A DNA stretch of 64,000 nt, from assembly GCF_003544855.1 (NCBI RefSeq), contig NZ_CP032101.1:1116001-1180000 (forward strand), written 5' to 3'. Origin of the DNA: Malaciobacter marinus. Its GTDB lineage: Bacteria; Campylobacterota; Campylobacteria; Campylobacterales; Arcobacteraceae. The notes under the pieces are model-generated. The model was not told where the DNA came from. It made no database searches and was given only the letters and a program-made list of their open reading frames with translations. Numbering within the stretch: the first letter of the stretch is position 1; every line of letters starts with the position of its first letter. Below, piece by piece: positions 47,389 to 57,667 of this stretch. The position numbers and the translations under genes were made by a program.

Positions 47389-48545
47389 GTAAGAACCTAG
47401 AGTATAAAAAGCTTAAAGAAATAGGAAAAATATTTAGTGGGAATAGCATAAATGCGAAACTTAAAGAAGAAAAATATACTAATATTAATGAGGGAATTCC
47501 ATATATTGCTACAAAAGACATAGATTATAATTCATTTATTAATTATGACAATGGTGTATCTATTCCTTTAAGTGATATAAAAACTTTTAGAGTTGCTCCA
47601 AAAAATAGTGTTTTGATATGTGCAGAAGGTGGAAGTGCAGGTAGAAAAATAGGTATTTTAAATCAAGATGTTTGTTTTGTGAATAAACTATTTACACTTG
47701 AACCAAATCATGAGATAATAGGAAAGTATGTATTTTATTGGTATAAAACAAATATATTTCAAAAAGATTTTAAAGATCAACTTACAGGTTTGATTGGTGG
47801 TGTTTCTAAAGCAAAATTTGGAAATTTAACTATCCCAGTAGTTTCTTTTTCAAAACAAAAACAAATTGTAGAGATTTTAGATAAAGCTTTTGAAGCTATA
47901 GATAAAGCAAAAGAGAATCTTGAAAAAAATATCCAAAACTCAAAAGAGCTTTTTCAAAGTAGACTAAATGAGATATTTTCACAAAAAGGTGAAGGTTGGG
48001 AAGAAAGTACTATTTTAGAAGTTTGTAATGATATTTTTGCTGGTGGAGATAAGCCAGAAGAAAACTTTTCAAAGGAAAAAACTGATAAGTTTACTATACC
48101 AATTTTTGCAAATGCCGTAAAAGACAAAGGTTTATATGGTTATACAAATAAAGCAAGAGTAAATGAAAGTGCAATTACAATTTCTGCAAGAGGAAGTGGA
48201 ACTGGACATACTGAAATAAGAATGGAAAGTTTCTTTCCAATAGTAAGACTTATAGTATTAGTTCCAAATACAGAAAAAATGAGTTTAATATTTTTAAAAT
48301 ACATAATTGATAATTTAGATATATTAAGAAGTGGAAGTGCAATTCCTCAATTAACTGTTCCAATGATAAAAGAATATAAAGTAGACTATCCATCTTTAAA
48401 AAAACAAAATGAAATAATTGATGAATTAGATAGTTTAAAACAACAAACAAAACAACTAGAAACCCACTACCAACAAAAACTTCAAAATCTAGAAGAGCTA
48501 AAAAAGTCTATACTACAAAAAGCTTTTAGTGGAGAGTTAATATGA
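47385..48545 (+). CDS. hsdS: Type I restriction-modification specificity subunit
   Basis: A 386-aa protein with two target-recognition domains, each followed by a conserved helix: first half to about residue 195 (QKQIVEILDKAFEAIDKAKE), second ending KQLETHYQQKLQNLEELKKS. It sets the DNA sequence methylated and cut. Both TRDs look complete. Confidence 0.9.
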   Translation: MSKNLEYKKLKEIGKIFSGNSINAKLKEEKYTNINEGIPYIATKDIDYNSFINYDNGVSIPLSDIKTFRVAPKNSVLICAEGGSAGRKIGILNQDVCFVNKLFTLEPNHEIIGKYVFYWYKTNIFQKDFKDQLTGLIGGVSKAKFGNLTIPVVSFSKQKQIVEILDKAFEAIDKAKENLEKNIQNSKELFQSRLNEIFSQKGEGWEESTILEVCNDIFAGGDKPEENFSKEKTDKFTIPIFANAVKDKGLYGYTNKARVNESAITISARGSGTGHTEIRMESFFPIVRLIVLVPNTEKMSLIFLKYIIDNLDILRSGSAIPQLTVPMIKEYKVDYPSLKKQNEIIDELDSLKQQTKQLETHYQQKLQNLEELKKSILQKAFSGELI

Positions 48546-50914
48546 ATGAAGCACAAACAAGATTGGAACTCATAGACCCAAAGCTTCGTGAAGCTGGCTG
48601 GGGTGTGGTAGAAGATAGCCGTATTCAAGTTGAGTATCCGATTTCTCAGGGAAGACTTATAGGAAATGGAAGACGAGCCAAGCCACTTAGTGCAGACTAT
48701 GTTCTTATTTATAAAAACAGACGCTTAGCAGTAATAGAAGCAAAAAAACGAGATTTACACTACAGTGATGGTGTAGCTCAAGCAAAAGAGTATGCAGACA
48801 GATTACAGATAAGATATGCCTACTCTACAAATGGTTTACAAATTTATGGTATAGATATACAAGAGGTAAAAGAGGGCGATGTAAAAACTTTCCCCACACC
48901 TGAAGAGTTATGGCAAATGACCTATCCTAAAGAAGACACTGTTTTAGATAGATTATTTGCGATACCTTTTGAAACCAGTAGTGGAAAATGGCAATTAAGG
49001 TACTACCAAACAAATGCAGTGAATAAAACCCTTGAAGCTGTCTCAAATGAAAAGCAAAGAATACTTTTAACCCTTGCAACAGGTACAGGAAAAACTGCTA
49101 TAGCTTTTCAAATAGTTTGGAAACTTTTTCATTCACGGTGGAATCTTCAAAAAGATTTTAAAAGAACACCAAGAATTTTGTTTTTAGCAGATAGAAATAT
49201 ACTAGCTGACCAAGCTTTTAACTCTTTTGGAGCTTTTGAAGAAGATGCTTTGGTGCGAATAGACCCACAAGAGATAAGAAAAAAACAAAGAGTTCCTAAA
49301 AATGGCTCTATATTTTTTACTATCTTTCAAACCTTTATGACAGGGCTAAATGGCACACCAAACTTTGGAGAGTATCCAAAAGACTATTTCGATTTTATTA
49401 TTATAGATGAGTGCCATAGAGGTGGAGCAAATGATGAGAGTGAATGGAGAGCAATATTAGAGTATTTTTCTCCAGCTTTCCAGCTAGGACTTACAGCCAC
49501 TCCAAAAAGAGATGTAAATGGTGATACCTATAACTATTTTGGAAAACCAGTATATGAATACTCATTAAAAGAGGGGATAAACGACGGATACCTAACCCCT
49601 TTTAAAGTAAAAGATATCTCAACTACTGGAGATACTTATATCTATACAAATGAAGATGAAATCATAGAGGGTGAGATAGAAGAGGGCAAAGAGTACACAA
49701 AAGAGGAACAAAATAAAATTATAGAGATAATGGATATAGAAAAGTATCGTGTAAATCTTTTTATGGATATGATAAACCAATCTCAAAAGACTTTAGTATT
49801 TTGTGAGACCCAAGCTCACGCTTTAGCCATACGTAACCTTATAAATCAAAGTGTAAAAGTAAAACATCTTGATTATTGTCATAGGGTGGGAGCTGATGAT
49901 GGAGCTAGAGGAGAGAAGTTTTTAAGAGATTTTCAAGATAATGAAAAAAGATACCCTACAATACTCACAACCTCAAGAAAACTAAGCACTGGTGTAGATG
50001 CTCCTGAGATAAAAAATATAGTACTTTTACGTACAGTTAAATCTATGGTGGAATTTAAACAAATTATTGGGCGAGGAACACGGCTATTTGATGGAAAAGA
50101 CTACTTTACTATATTTGATTTTTATGACGCTTACAAACACTTTCACGATGAAGCTTGGGATGGTGAACCAATAGAGCCAGAAATACCTACTCCCAAACCA
50201 CCAAAAGAGCCATGTGAAATATGTGGAGAGTTGCCTTGTGTTTGCTCTCCTAGCGAAGTAGAAGATGAATCTTGTGAAGAGTGTGGCAATACCCCTTGTG
50301 TATGTGAAAAGCCACTAAACAAGATGATAAAAATAAAACTATCAGATGGAAACTTTAGAAGTTTAGACTCTATGGTAAAAACCATGTTTTACTCCCCTGA
50401 GGGAAAGCCAATATCAGCAGGAGAGTTTGTAAAAAAACTTTTTGATGAAATGCCAAACTTCTTTGAAAGTGAAGATGAACTAAGACGAATTTGGAGTATA
50501 CCTGATACTAGAAAAAGACTTTTAGAAGAACTTAGTGAAGCTGGCTACTCTTTAGAGCAACTTGAAGATTTAAAATCTATAGTTCATGGAGAAGATAGTG
50601 ACCTTTACGATGTACTAGCTTATATAGCTTATCATAAAACATTAGTACCAAGACTAGATAGAGCCACAAAAGCAAAGATAAAAATAACCCACTATGATAA
50701 TGCAAAACAAGATTTTTTAGACTTTGTACTTAAACAGTATGTAGACCACGGAGTAAAAGAGTTAGACGACAAACGCCTAGCTACATTACTTGTAACAAAA
50801 TACCATGCAATAGACGATGCAAAACAAGTTTTAGGTGAAATTCCAGAGATAAGAGATACCTTTATAGGCTTTCAGAAGTATTTATATGATGATAGTATTT
50901 ACATGATGATATAA
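48542..50914 (+). CDS. hsdR: Type I restriction endonuclease subunit (EcoEI-like)
   Basis: A 790-aa translocating nuclease. N-terminal nuclease domain (SADYVLIYKNRRLAVIEAKK), helicase motif I LATGTGKTAIAF, II IIDECHRGG, III LGLTATP, VI QIIGRGTRLF, and a C-terminal EcoEI-type domain. Between helicase and C-terminus is a cysteine block with two CxxCGxxPCxC motifs (residues 558-596), probably a zinc-binding insert. Starts four bases inside hsdS. Confidence 0.92.
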   Translation: MNEAQTRLELIDPKLREAGWGVVEDSRIQVEYPISQGRLIGNGRRAKPLSADYVLIYKNRRLAVIEAKKRDLHYSDGVAQAKEYADRLQIRYAYSTNGLQIYGIDIQEVKEGDVKTFPTPEELWQMTYPKEDTVLDRLFAIPFETSSGKWQLRYYQTNAVNKTLEAVSNEKQRILLTLATGTGKTAIAFQIVWKLFHSRWNLQKDFKRTPRILFLADRNILADQAFNSFGAFEEDALVRIDPQEIRKKQRVPKNGSIFFTIFQTFMTGLNGTPNFGEYPKDYFDFIIIDECHRGGANDESEWRAILEYFSPAFQLGLTATPKRDVNGDTYNYFGKPVYEYSLKEGINDGYLTPFKVKDISTTGDTYIYTNEDEIIEGEIEEGKEYTKEEQNKIIEIMDIEKYRVNLFMDMINQSQKTLVFCETQAHALAIRNLINQSVKVKHLDYCHRVGADDGARGEKFLRDFQDNEKRYPTILTTSRKLSTGVDAPEIKNIVLLRTVKSMVEFKQIIGRGTRLFDGKDYFTIFDFYDAYKHFHDEAWDGEPIEPEIPTPKPPKEPCEICGELPCVCSPSEVEDESCEECGNTPCVCEKPLNKMIKIKLSDGNFRSLDSMVKTMFYSPEGKPISAGEFVKKLFDEMPNFFESEDELRRIWSIPDTRKRLLEELSEAGYSLEQLEDLKSIVHGEDSDLYDVLAYIAYHKTLVPRLDRATKAKIKITHYDNAKQDFLDFVLKQYVDHGVKELDDKRLATLLVTKYHAIDDAKQVLGEIPEIRDTFIGFQKYLYDDSIYMMI

Positions 50915-51072
50915 TAAACAACGCTTATGATGCTCAATTAGGAATCCAACCAAAACCAGAGTATAATAGTCAAGTTTTTTATTGATTTATATCATAAAAA
51001 TTTAATTTTAATGTGTTATTATTATAAACAAATAATAAAAATAAACTTGACTTATTTAATAAGGATTATAAC

Positions 51073-51753
51073 ATGAGTGAGATTCATGAGTTTTTTAACA
51101 GACAAATAAAACTTTGGGGTGAACAAACACAAGATAGTTTACAAGATAAAAAAGTAGCTATTATTGGTAGTGGTGGACTTGGATGTTCTTTAGGTATTGC
51201 ACTTGGTGCTTCTGGTATTGGTGAGTTTGCGCTTGTTGATTTTGATGAGGTTGGTGTTCATAATATACATAGACAAATTGGGTTTAAAGTAGGGGATGAT
51301 GGAAAGTATAAAGCTGAAGTTCTAAAAGAACTTTTAGAATCAAGATGTCCTTATACTAAAGCAACTGCTTATGTTGAGGGTTTTGATGAGTTTGCAAAAA
51401 GAGAATTAGAGTTTGATTTAATCATTGATGCAACTGATAACTTACCAACAAGAGCTGCTATAAATGAGTATTGTATAAATCATAAACAACCATGGATTTA
51501 TGGAACAGTTGAAGAGTTTCATGGTCAAGTTTGTTTTTTCAAAGAAGCATCTTATGAAGCAGTATTTCAAATAAATGACAGAAAACCAAATGGTATTGCT
51601 TGTCCTATTGTAATGCATATTGCTTCACTTCAAGCAAATTTAGCTATTAGATATCTAACAGGGCTTCCTGTTAAAAAAGATATTTTATACTATTTATCTT
51701 TTGATGAAGAGGGTGTTTTAAACACTAAAAAATTCAACCTTCCAAAAAGTTAA
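51073..51753 (+). CDS. MoeB/ThiF-family adenylyltransferase
   Basis: A 226-aa E1-like enzyme that adenylates the C-terminus of a sulfur-carrier protein. IIGSGGLGCSLGIALGASGIG is the nucleotide loop; DFDEVGVHNIHRQIGF and DATDNLPTRAAIN are conserved. The zinc cysteine pairs of MoeB are missing, so a ThiF-like or partial role is possible; no thi or moa gene is next to it. Confidence 0.82.
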   Translation: MSEIHEFFNRQIKLWGEQTQDSLQDKKVAIIGSGGLGCSLGIALGASGIGEFALVDFDEVGVHNIHRQIGFKVGDDGKYKAEVLKELLESRCPYTKATAYVEGFDEFAKRELEFDLIIDATDNLPTRAAINEYCINHKQPWIYGTVEEFHGQVCFFKEASYEAVFQINDRKPNGIACPIVMHIASLQANLAIRYLTGLPVKKDILYYLSFDEEGVLNTKKFNLPKS

Positions 51754-51867
51754 TTTAGGTTAAACCCTAAGTTAACTTTGTATATAAAAATCTTACATAA
51801 CCAGTTTCTAAGCACTATTTAGATATACTTCCCAAATTTTAACTACACTAATGGGGAACTATTTATT

Positions 51868-54800
51868 ATGCCAAAAAGAGAAGATATTAAGACTATTTTA
51901 CTTATCGGTTCAGGTCCAATTATTATTGGTCAAGCTTGCGAGTTTGACTACTCAGGAACACAAGCTACAAAAACATTAAAAGAGTTAGGTTATAGAGTTG
52001 TACTTATTAACTCAAACCCAGCCACAATTATGACTGATCCTGAGTTTGCAGATAGAACATATATTGAGCCTATTACAGAAGAGGTTGTTGCAAAGATTAT
52101 CAAGCAAGAGAATATTGATGCAATTTTACCAACGATGGGTGGACAAACTGCTCTAAATGTTGCTACTTCTATGTATGATAAAGGTATGCTAGAAGGAATA
52201 AAATTCTTAGGTGCAAATCCAGAAGCTATTAAAAAAGGTGAAGATAGACATCTTTTTAATGAAGCAATGATTAAAATTGGAATGGATTTACCAAAAAGTA
52301 AAAATGCATATAATCTTGAAGAAGCCATTGAAATTGCAAAAGAGATAGGGTTTCCTGTAATTAGTAGAGCTTCATTTACACTTGCTGGTGGAGGTTCTGG
52401 TGTTGCTTATAATATGGAAGAGTTTAAAGCTCTTGCAGCAACAGGAATTGAAGCAAGTCCAATCAATGAAATTGAGATTATGGAATCAATGCTTGGTTGG
52501 AAAGAGTATGAAATGGAAGTTATCAGAGATAGAAAAGATAACTGCATTATTGTATGTTCTATTGAAAACTTAGACCCTATGGGAGTTCATACGGGTGATT
52601 CTACTACAATTGCACCAGCACTTACTTTAACAGACAAAGAGTATCAAGATATGAGAAATGCATCTTTTGCAATTCTTAGAGAAATTGGAGTTGATACAGG
52701 TGGTTCAAATGTACAATTTGCTATCAATCCAGAAACTGGTAGAATGATTGTAATTGAAATGAATCCAAGAGTTTCAAGAAGTTCAGCACTTGCTTCAAAA
52801 GCTACTGGGTATCCTATTGCTAAAGTTGCAACTTTACTTGCAGTTGGTTTTACACTTGATGAAATTCAAAATGACATTACAGGAACAACAGCATCTTTTG
52901 AGCCAGTAATTGATTATATAGTTACAAAAATTCCACGATTTACTTTTGAAAAATTCCCTAAAGCAGACTCTACACTATCAACAGGAATGAAATCAGTTGG
53001 TGAAGTTATGGCTATTGGTAGAACATTTAATGAGTCAATTCAAAAAGCACTTTGCTCTATGGAGACTGGATTAGTAGGTTTTGATCCAATTTGTGATGAT
53101 TTAGAAAAAATCAAAGCAGAAATAAGAAGACCAAACTCTGAAAGATTAAGATATCTAATGGATGGTATGAGACACGGTCTTTCAAATGAAGAGATTTTTG
53201 AACTTTGTGCAATTGACCCATGGTATTTAGGTAAATTCAGACAAATTGTAAATATTGAAAAATCAATCAATGAAACAATCTTAACAGATGAATTAGCAAT
53301 GAGAAATGTTAAAGCAAATGGATTCTCAGATGCTATGATTGCTAATCTTTTAGAAAAATCAGAAGAAGAAGTTTATGAAGCAAGAAGAGCTATGGATATT
53401 CACTTTGAATATAGTGAAGTTGATACTTGTGCTGCTGAGTTTAAAGCACTTACACCTTATCTTTACTCTTCAACAAATGTACATAGCCTACCAAAAATTG
53501 AAAAACCAATAAGTGATGAAAAGAAAGTTTTAATTATTGGTGGAGGTCCTAATAGAATAGGGCAAGGTATAGAGTTTGATTATTGTTGTGTGCATGCTTC
53601 ATTTGCATTAAATGAAATGGGAATTAAAACAATTATGTACAATTGTAATCCTGAAACAGTATCAACAGATTATGATACATCTGATATTTTATATTTTGAG
53701 CCAATAGATTTTGAACATGTAAGAAGTGTAATAGAAAATGAAAAACCAGATGGTGTAATAGTACACTTTGGTGGACAAACACCTTTAAAATTAGCAAATG
53801 CATTAACAAAAGCAGGAGCAAATATCATAGGTACAACTGCTGAAGTTATTGACTTAGCAGAAGATAGAAAAAAGTTTTCTACATTTGTAGAAAAAGCAGA
53901 ACTATTACAACCAGAAAATGGAACAGCAGTTGAAGTTGAACAAGCAATTGAAATAGCAGAAAAGATAGGTTATCCAGTACTTGTTAGACCATCATTTGTA
54001 CTTGGTGGAAGAGGAATGAAAATTGTTTATTCAACTGATGAATTAAAACAATATATGGATGAAGCAGTTTCAGTATCAAATGATGCACCTGTATTAATTG
54101 ATAAGTTTTTAGATAGAGCGATTGAGTTAGATGTAGATTGTATTTGCGATGGAAAAGAAGTATATATTGGTGGAGTTATGCAACATATCGAAGAAGCAGG
54201 TGTTCACTCTGGTGATTCTGCTTGTTCATTACCACCTGTATCAATTAGTGATGAACTTATAAAAGAACTTGAAGATAAAACTAAAAAAATGGCTTTAGAA
54301 CTTGGAGTTGTTGGTCTTATGAATGTTCAATATGCAATTCATAAAGGACAAATATATCTAATTGAAGTAAATCCAAGAGCATCTAGAACTGTTCCTTTTG
54401 TAAGTAAAGCAACAGGTATGCCATTGGCAAAAGTCGCAACTAGAGTTATGTGGGGAGAAAACCTAAGACAAGCTCTTGATGTATATGATAAAAATATAGT
54501 TTATGAAGACAATGGTGTATTAAAACCAATATTAAAAGACCATATTGCAGTAAAAGAAGCAGTTTTCCCTTTTACAAAACTTAGTGGTTCTGATATGCTT
54601 TTAACTCCTGAGATGAAATCAACAGGTGAAGTAATGGGTATCTCAGATAACTTTGGTGAATCTTATGCAAAAGCACAAAGTGCAGCAAAAAATGACTTAC
54701 CAACAAGTGGAAAAGTGTTTATTTCATTATGTGATTTAGATAAAGAGTATGCTCCAAGAATTGCACAAGGACTTGTAAATGAAGGCTTTACAATTATAGC

Positions 54801-55110
54801 AACAGGTGGAACGCACAAGATTATTACTGATGCTGGAATTGAATGTGAGAAAGTTTTAAAAATTAGTGAGGGAAGACCTAATATTAATGATTCTATTACA
54901 AATGGTGAAATTGTACTTGCATTAAATACAAGTGATGGAAAAGAGTCTTCAAAAGAAGATGGAAAAAATATAAGAAGAACAGTTTTAAAAACAAACACTC
55001 CTTATGCTACAACAGCAGCAGCTGCACTAGCTTGTGTAGAAGCAATGAAGTCACTAAAACAAAAAGATGGAGTTTCAGTTAAGTCTATACAAGACTTCTT
55101 AAACGACTAA
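51868..55110 (+). CDS. carB: Carbamoyl-phosphate synthase large subunit
   Basis: A 1080-aa synthetase making carbamoyl phosphate for arginine and pyrimidines. Two homologous ATP-grasp halves ([17 protein letters not shown], then [17 protein letters not shown]), a central oligomerisation region and the C-terminal allosteric MGS domain ([11 protein letters not shown]). Complete. carA is not in the window. Confidence 0.97.
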   Translation: MPKREDIKTILLIGSGPIIIGQACEFDYSGTQATKTLKELGYRVVLINSNPATIMTDPEFADRTYIEPITEEVVAKIIKQENIDAILPTMGGQTALNVATSMYDKGMLEGIKFLGANPEAIKKGEDRHLFNEAMIKIGMDLPKSKNAYNLEEAIEIAKEIGFPVISRASFTLAGGGSGVAYNMEEFKALAATGIEASPINEIEIMESMLGWKEYEMEVIRDRKDNCIIVCSIENLDPMGVHTGDSTTIAPALTLTDKEYQDMRNASFAILREIGVDTGGSNVQFAINPETGRMIVIEMNPRVSRSSALASKATGYPIAKVATLLAVGFTLDEIQNDITGTTASFEPVIDYIVTKIPRFTFEKFPKADSTLSTGMKSVGEVMAIGRTFNESIQKALCSMETGLVGFDPICDDLEKIKAEIRRPNSERLRYLMDGMRHGLSNEEIFELCAIDPWYLGKFRQIVNIEKSINETILTDELAMRNVKANGFSDAMIANLLEKSEEEVYEARRAMDIHFEYSEVDTCAAEFKALTPYLYSSTNVHSLPKIEKPISDEKKVLIIGGGPNRIGQGIEFDYCCVHASFALNEMGIKTIMYNCNPETVSTDYDTSDILYFEPIDFEHVRSVIENEKPDGVIVHFGGQTPLKLANALTKAGANIIGTTAEVIDLAEDRKKFSTFVEKAELLQPENGTAVEVEQAIEIAEKIGYPVLVRPSFVLGGRGMKIVYSTDELKQYMDEAVSVSNDAPVLIDKFLDRAIELDVDCICDGKEVYIGGVMQHIEEAGVHSGDSACSLPPVSISDELIKELEDKTKKMALELGVVGLMNVQYAIHKGQIYLIEVNPRASRTVPFVSKATGMPLAKVATRVMWGENLRQALDVYDKNIVYEDNGVLKPILKDHIAVKEAVFPFTKLSGSDMLLTPEMKSTGEVMGISDNFGESYAKAQSAAKNDLPTSGKVFISLCDLDKEYAPRIAQGLVNEGFTIIATGGTHKIITDAGIECEKVLKISEGRPNINDSITNGEIVLALNTSDGKESSKEDGKNIRRTVLKTNTPYATTAAAALACVEAMKSLKQKDGVSVKSIQDFLND

Positions 55111-55553
55111 TGAATTCAAAACTAGTATATTTAGTACAAACAGATACAACAGTTGGCTTCTCATCAACAGATGATGAGAAGCTTTCAACTTTAAAAAAAC
55201 GACCCTCAACACAAAAAATACTTCAAGTAGTAGATAGTTTCACTACGTTAAAACAATTTACAAGAATTCCAAAAAAACATAAAAAACTAATAAGAAAAGC
55301 AAAAAAAACTACATTTATTTATCCAAATACACACTCATTTAGAGTTATACCAAAAGATGATAAGTTTTATGATTTTGTAAAAAAGTTTAAAAATATATAC
55401 TCAACTTCAGCAAATATCACTACAAAAAATTTTGATAAAGAGTTCGCTATTAATAGTGCAGATATAGTAGTTGAAACAAAAGAAGGCTTTAGTGAAACTA
55501 CATCTTCATCTATTTATTTACTAAAAAAGAGTAAAGTTAGAAAAATTAGATAA
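55110..55553 (+). CDS. Short Sua5/YciO/YrdC-like protein
   Basis: A 147-aa protein resembling the YrdC fold that binds dsRNA and makes threonylcarbamoyl-AMP: VQTDTTVGFSS at the start, KRPSTQK, and the YSTSANITTKNFD pocket. It is shorter than the usual 185-200 aa. Start overlaps the carB stop (TAATG). Confidence 0.7.
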   Translation: MNSKLVYLVQTDTTVGFSSTDDEKLSTLKKRPSTQKILQVVDSFTTLKQFTRIPKKHKKLIRKAKKTTFIYPNTHSFRVIPKDDKFYDFVKKFKNIYSTSANITTKNFDKEFAINSADIVVETKEGFSETTSSSIYLLKKSKVRKIR

Positions 55554-55613
55554 AACTAGTAAAAGATTTTAAAAATAATTTAATATTTAAGCAAAGTAAA
55601 ATTAAATCTAAAA

Positions 55614-55619
55614 TATAAT
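55614..55619 (+). promoter_or_regulatory. tRNA-Glu promoter -10
   Basis: TATAAT 12 bases before the mature tRNA start. Confidence 0.55.
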
Positions 55620-55630
55620 TCAATCTCAAT

Positions 55631-55706
55631 GACCCTGTCGTCTAGTGGCCAAGGACCTCAGGATTTCCTCCTGATGACGCAAGTTCAAATCTTGCTGGGG
55701 TCGCCA
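55631..55706 (+). tRNA. tRNA-Glu (UUC)
   Basis: Full cloverleaf: acceptor GACCCTG with TGGGGTC, D-arm with TAGTGGCC, anticodon arm TCAGG-ATTTCCT-CCTGA with anticodon TTC, T-arm ending TTCAAAT, and encoded CCA. Base 37 is C rather than the common A. Confidence 0.9.
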
Positions 55707-55741
55707 ACTGTTTTATGGGCTTTGTAGAACTTTTAATGAAT

Positions 55742-55783
55742 AAAAAAGTTCACTAGGTGATACTTCGGGTGATACTTTTTTTA
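55742..55783 (+). terminator. Terminator-like region with direct repeat
   Basis: AAAAAAGTTCAC pairs with GTGATACTTTTTTT across a loop that contains GGTGATACTT twice (55756-55765, 55768-55777). Such repeats are common beside integrase att sites. Confidence 0.45.
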
Positions 55784-55807
55784 ATGAATTTATATTTAAA
55801 ATTTTAA

Positions 55808-55930
55808 AATTACCTAGTAAGTACACAATTACCCTTTAATATATTTTACAATTACTCCCTAGTAATTATATAGTTACCCTTTAGTAAAATATAGAGTTAT
55901 TCCCCAGTAATTATATAATTACCCCTACAT
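55808..55930 (+). repeat. Iteron-like direct repeat array
   Basis: Six direct copies of a sequence like RRTTAYYCCYHAGTAA begin at 55808, 55827, 55850, 55872, 55895 and 55917. Spacing is 19 then 22-23 bases, two helical turns, as in plasmid replication or partition iterons. The best copies are AATTACTCCCTAGTAA, AGTTACCCTTTAGTAA and AGTTATTCCCCAGTAA. No rep gene is present. Confidence 0.6.
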
Positions 55931-56233
55931 CTTTATATATTCTATTTTACGGTATCTAAATTATATATTTTGCTACATATACAAAGTTACAATTACATTA
56001 GTACATATAAAAAGTACATTTACAGTTAATTTTATTGCAGTAATTTTTATAATTGTTTGAGTATTTTTTACTTTAAATCTTTTAAAGACGATTAGAACAT
56101 ATATGAGATAATAGGGAAAGATAATAAAATGACTTTAGATATGCAAAATCAGCTTCTGATAGTGGTATAGAGTCCATTGAGAATTTATATAATATATGAT
56201 AAAATTTAATGTTATTAAAATTAAAGGCATTTA

Positions 56234-56668
56234 GTGAGTCAATTGTATCAACAAAGATTAGCAAAATTAAAGAGGGAACTTTCTATAGAAGTAACTAAAA
56301 GAAAAAAGAAAAAGAAAAAGTTCACGCCTAATCAACAAATAATGATTGATTTTATTAATAATGTCACTAAAAATGCAACTTTTTATATAAAAGATATGAA
56401 AATAATATTAAGAAAAGGACATAGTGGAGCAGGTTTTCAACATATATTAGAAAAACACTATTGTAATGAATGTCCTGGAAAAATCACATTAAGTGATATT
56501 CTAAATATGGATTTAATAATACAAAGAGGCTTAAAACTAAATAGTGTAGGTGTAACAAATCCTGATAATATTGTAATCAATTATAAAAATAGAGATAAAG
56601 AACATAATATTATATTGAAATCAGAAAAAGAGAATGAATTAGTTGTTTCTTTTTACAGTATTAATTAA
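56234..56668 (+). CDS. PBECR-like RNase-fold protein
   Basis: A 144-aa protein with a basic N-terminus (KRKKKKKKF) and a C-terminal domain resembling the phage-associated Barnase-EndoU-colicin E5/D-RelE (PBECR) group: RKGHSGAGFQHILEKHYC, PGKITLSDILNMDLII, then strands ending LVVSFYSIN. The conserved His is present. The GTG start at 56234 has AAAGG. Probably from a phage or toxin module; activity unknown. Confidence 0.55.
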   Translation: MSQLYQQRLAKLKRELSIEVTKRKKKKKKFTPNQQIMIDFINNVTKNATFYIKDMKIILRKGHSGAGFQHILEKHYCNECPGKITLSDILNMDLIIQRGLKLNSVGVTNPDNIVINYKNRDKEHNIILKSEKENELVVSFYSIN

Positions 56669-56671
56669 ATT

Positions 56672-56739
56672 GGAAGAGAGACGATATATCTTTAAACCTC
56701 CACGGGTAAACTAACGCAGACTATCGTAACCCCTCTTCA
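56672..56739 (+). other. Structured intergenic element
   Basis: GAAGAG pairs with CTCTTC, and inside it CGATA with TATCG, around the bases AACCTCCACGGGTAAAC and TAACGCAGAC. Nested helices enclosing an unpaired GC-rich core suggest a folded RNA, four bases after the PBECR-like stop. Confidence 0.45.
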
Positions 56740-56750
56740 CTAATAGAAGA

Positions 56751-56797
56751 CATTTCTGTCATCAAATACACTATATGTGTACTTTGTGATAGAAATG
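56751..56797 (+). repeat. Long imperfect hairpin
   Basis: CATTTCTGTCATCAAATACA pairs with TGTGTACTTTGTGATAGAAATG-type bases on the other side of TATA; about 19 of 22 positions pair. Function unknown. Confidence 0.5.
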
Positions 56798-56932
56798 ATA
56801 TAGTAAAATTATAGTAAAATATTCATTAATTGTCAATGACTGGATATTAAAGTCAAGTTTTAACTGAATCAAAGAATTAAATAAGAGAAAAGTATGGAAG
56901 TTTAATTACTATTAGGTTTTTTAAGAATTTCT

Positions 56933-57144
56933 TTATCTAAAAAGTTGAGAGTGTGTCCCACTTATATGAAATTCTTTAGTATCTTTATATTCACCAGTTA
57001 AAAATGATCTCTTGCTTGAGTAGGTAAATCTTTATTATTTTGAAGTAGTGAAATATATGTAAATAATTTTGCACTATTTGTTGGATTTAGTTGAGCTTTT
57101 TTTAAATCTTTTGTAAATGTTTTGTGTACTTCTATTTCAAGCAC
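56933..57144 (-). pseudogene. Decayed YafQ/RelE-type toxin
   Basis: Reads LEIEVHKTFTKDLKKAQ, LLQNNKDLPTQARDHF, then after a one-base frameshift in a T run (57000-57004) LTGEYKDTKEFHI joined to SGTHSQLFR. A YafQ toxin has about 20 residues between those last two blocks, including its catalytic strand, so an internal deletion also occurred. The pair of lesions makes it inactive. Confidence 0.75.
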
Positions 57145-57165
57145 CTAAATCCTTTTTAAAATCAC

Positions 57166-57351
57166 TTAAATCAACTTTAGACATATTTTTATTTCAAAAG
57201 GAATTCCTTTTTCTAGTACTGATTGAGTTAAAAAGATATTAAAAGCATCACTTAACCCTAATCCATATTGTTTAAATATTTCTTGAGCCTTTGTTTTTGT
57301 ATCTGCATCAAGATAAACATTAGTTCTTTTTTTATTTGATGTAGCAATCAT
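57166..57351 (-). CDS. RelB/DinJ-type antitoxin, C-terminus altered
   Basis: A 61-aa ribbon-helix-helix antitoxin: KKRTNVYLDADTKTKAQEIF then GLGLSDAFNIFLTQ and GIPFEIK. After FEIK the frame differs from the likely ancestral one: the +1 frame gives MSKVDLSDFKKDLGA ending at the toxin start, so a frameshift has altered the tail. Start ATG 57351 is chosen over an upstream ATG in a longer frame. It still could bind DNA. Confidence 0.65.
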   Translation of the reverse strand: MIATSNKKRTNVYLDADTKTKAQEIFKQYGLGLSDAFNIFLTQSVLEKGIPFEIKICLKLI

Positions 57352-57547
57352 GTTAAATACTTTTTGATTATTATAACACACACTGTGTGTCTATATCAAT
57401 AATTATAATAATATTCAAATGCTTTTTTTAAGACTCTTACTGTTACATTTTGTCTAACTTTAGCATATTTTTTAGTTACTTTTTTTTTGTTTGTCTTAAA
57501 ACTAGCTAAGCATTACACAATTTTTCCTAGTTGAATATATAATTATT

Positions 57548-57667
57548 TTATTTTTTATCTTTATTTCTAGATATAAAAAATATTAAAATAATTGCAACAA
57601 AAAAAGTTAAACTAATTTCCCAGTTATCTATAATACTATCAAGACCTGGATTATGAAAAACCTGCAT
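57548..57667 (-). CDS. Small single-span membrane protein
   Basis: 39 codons with one hydrophobic segment (ISLTFFVAIILIFFI) and a basic C-terminus. AAAGGATTAAAG precedes ATG. Unknown function; small size leaves doubt. Confidence 0.45.
   Translation of the reverse strand: MQVFHNPGLDSIIDNWEISLTFFVAIILIFFISRNKDKK

Noticed and set aside
55808-55930. CRISPR array
   Set aside because: Repeats are about 16 bp at 19-23-base spacing, diverged, with gaps of only a few bases instead of unique spacers.
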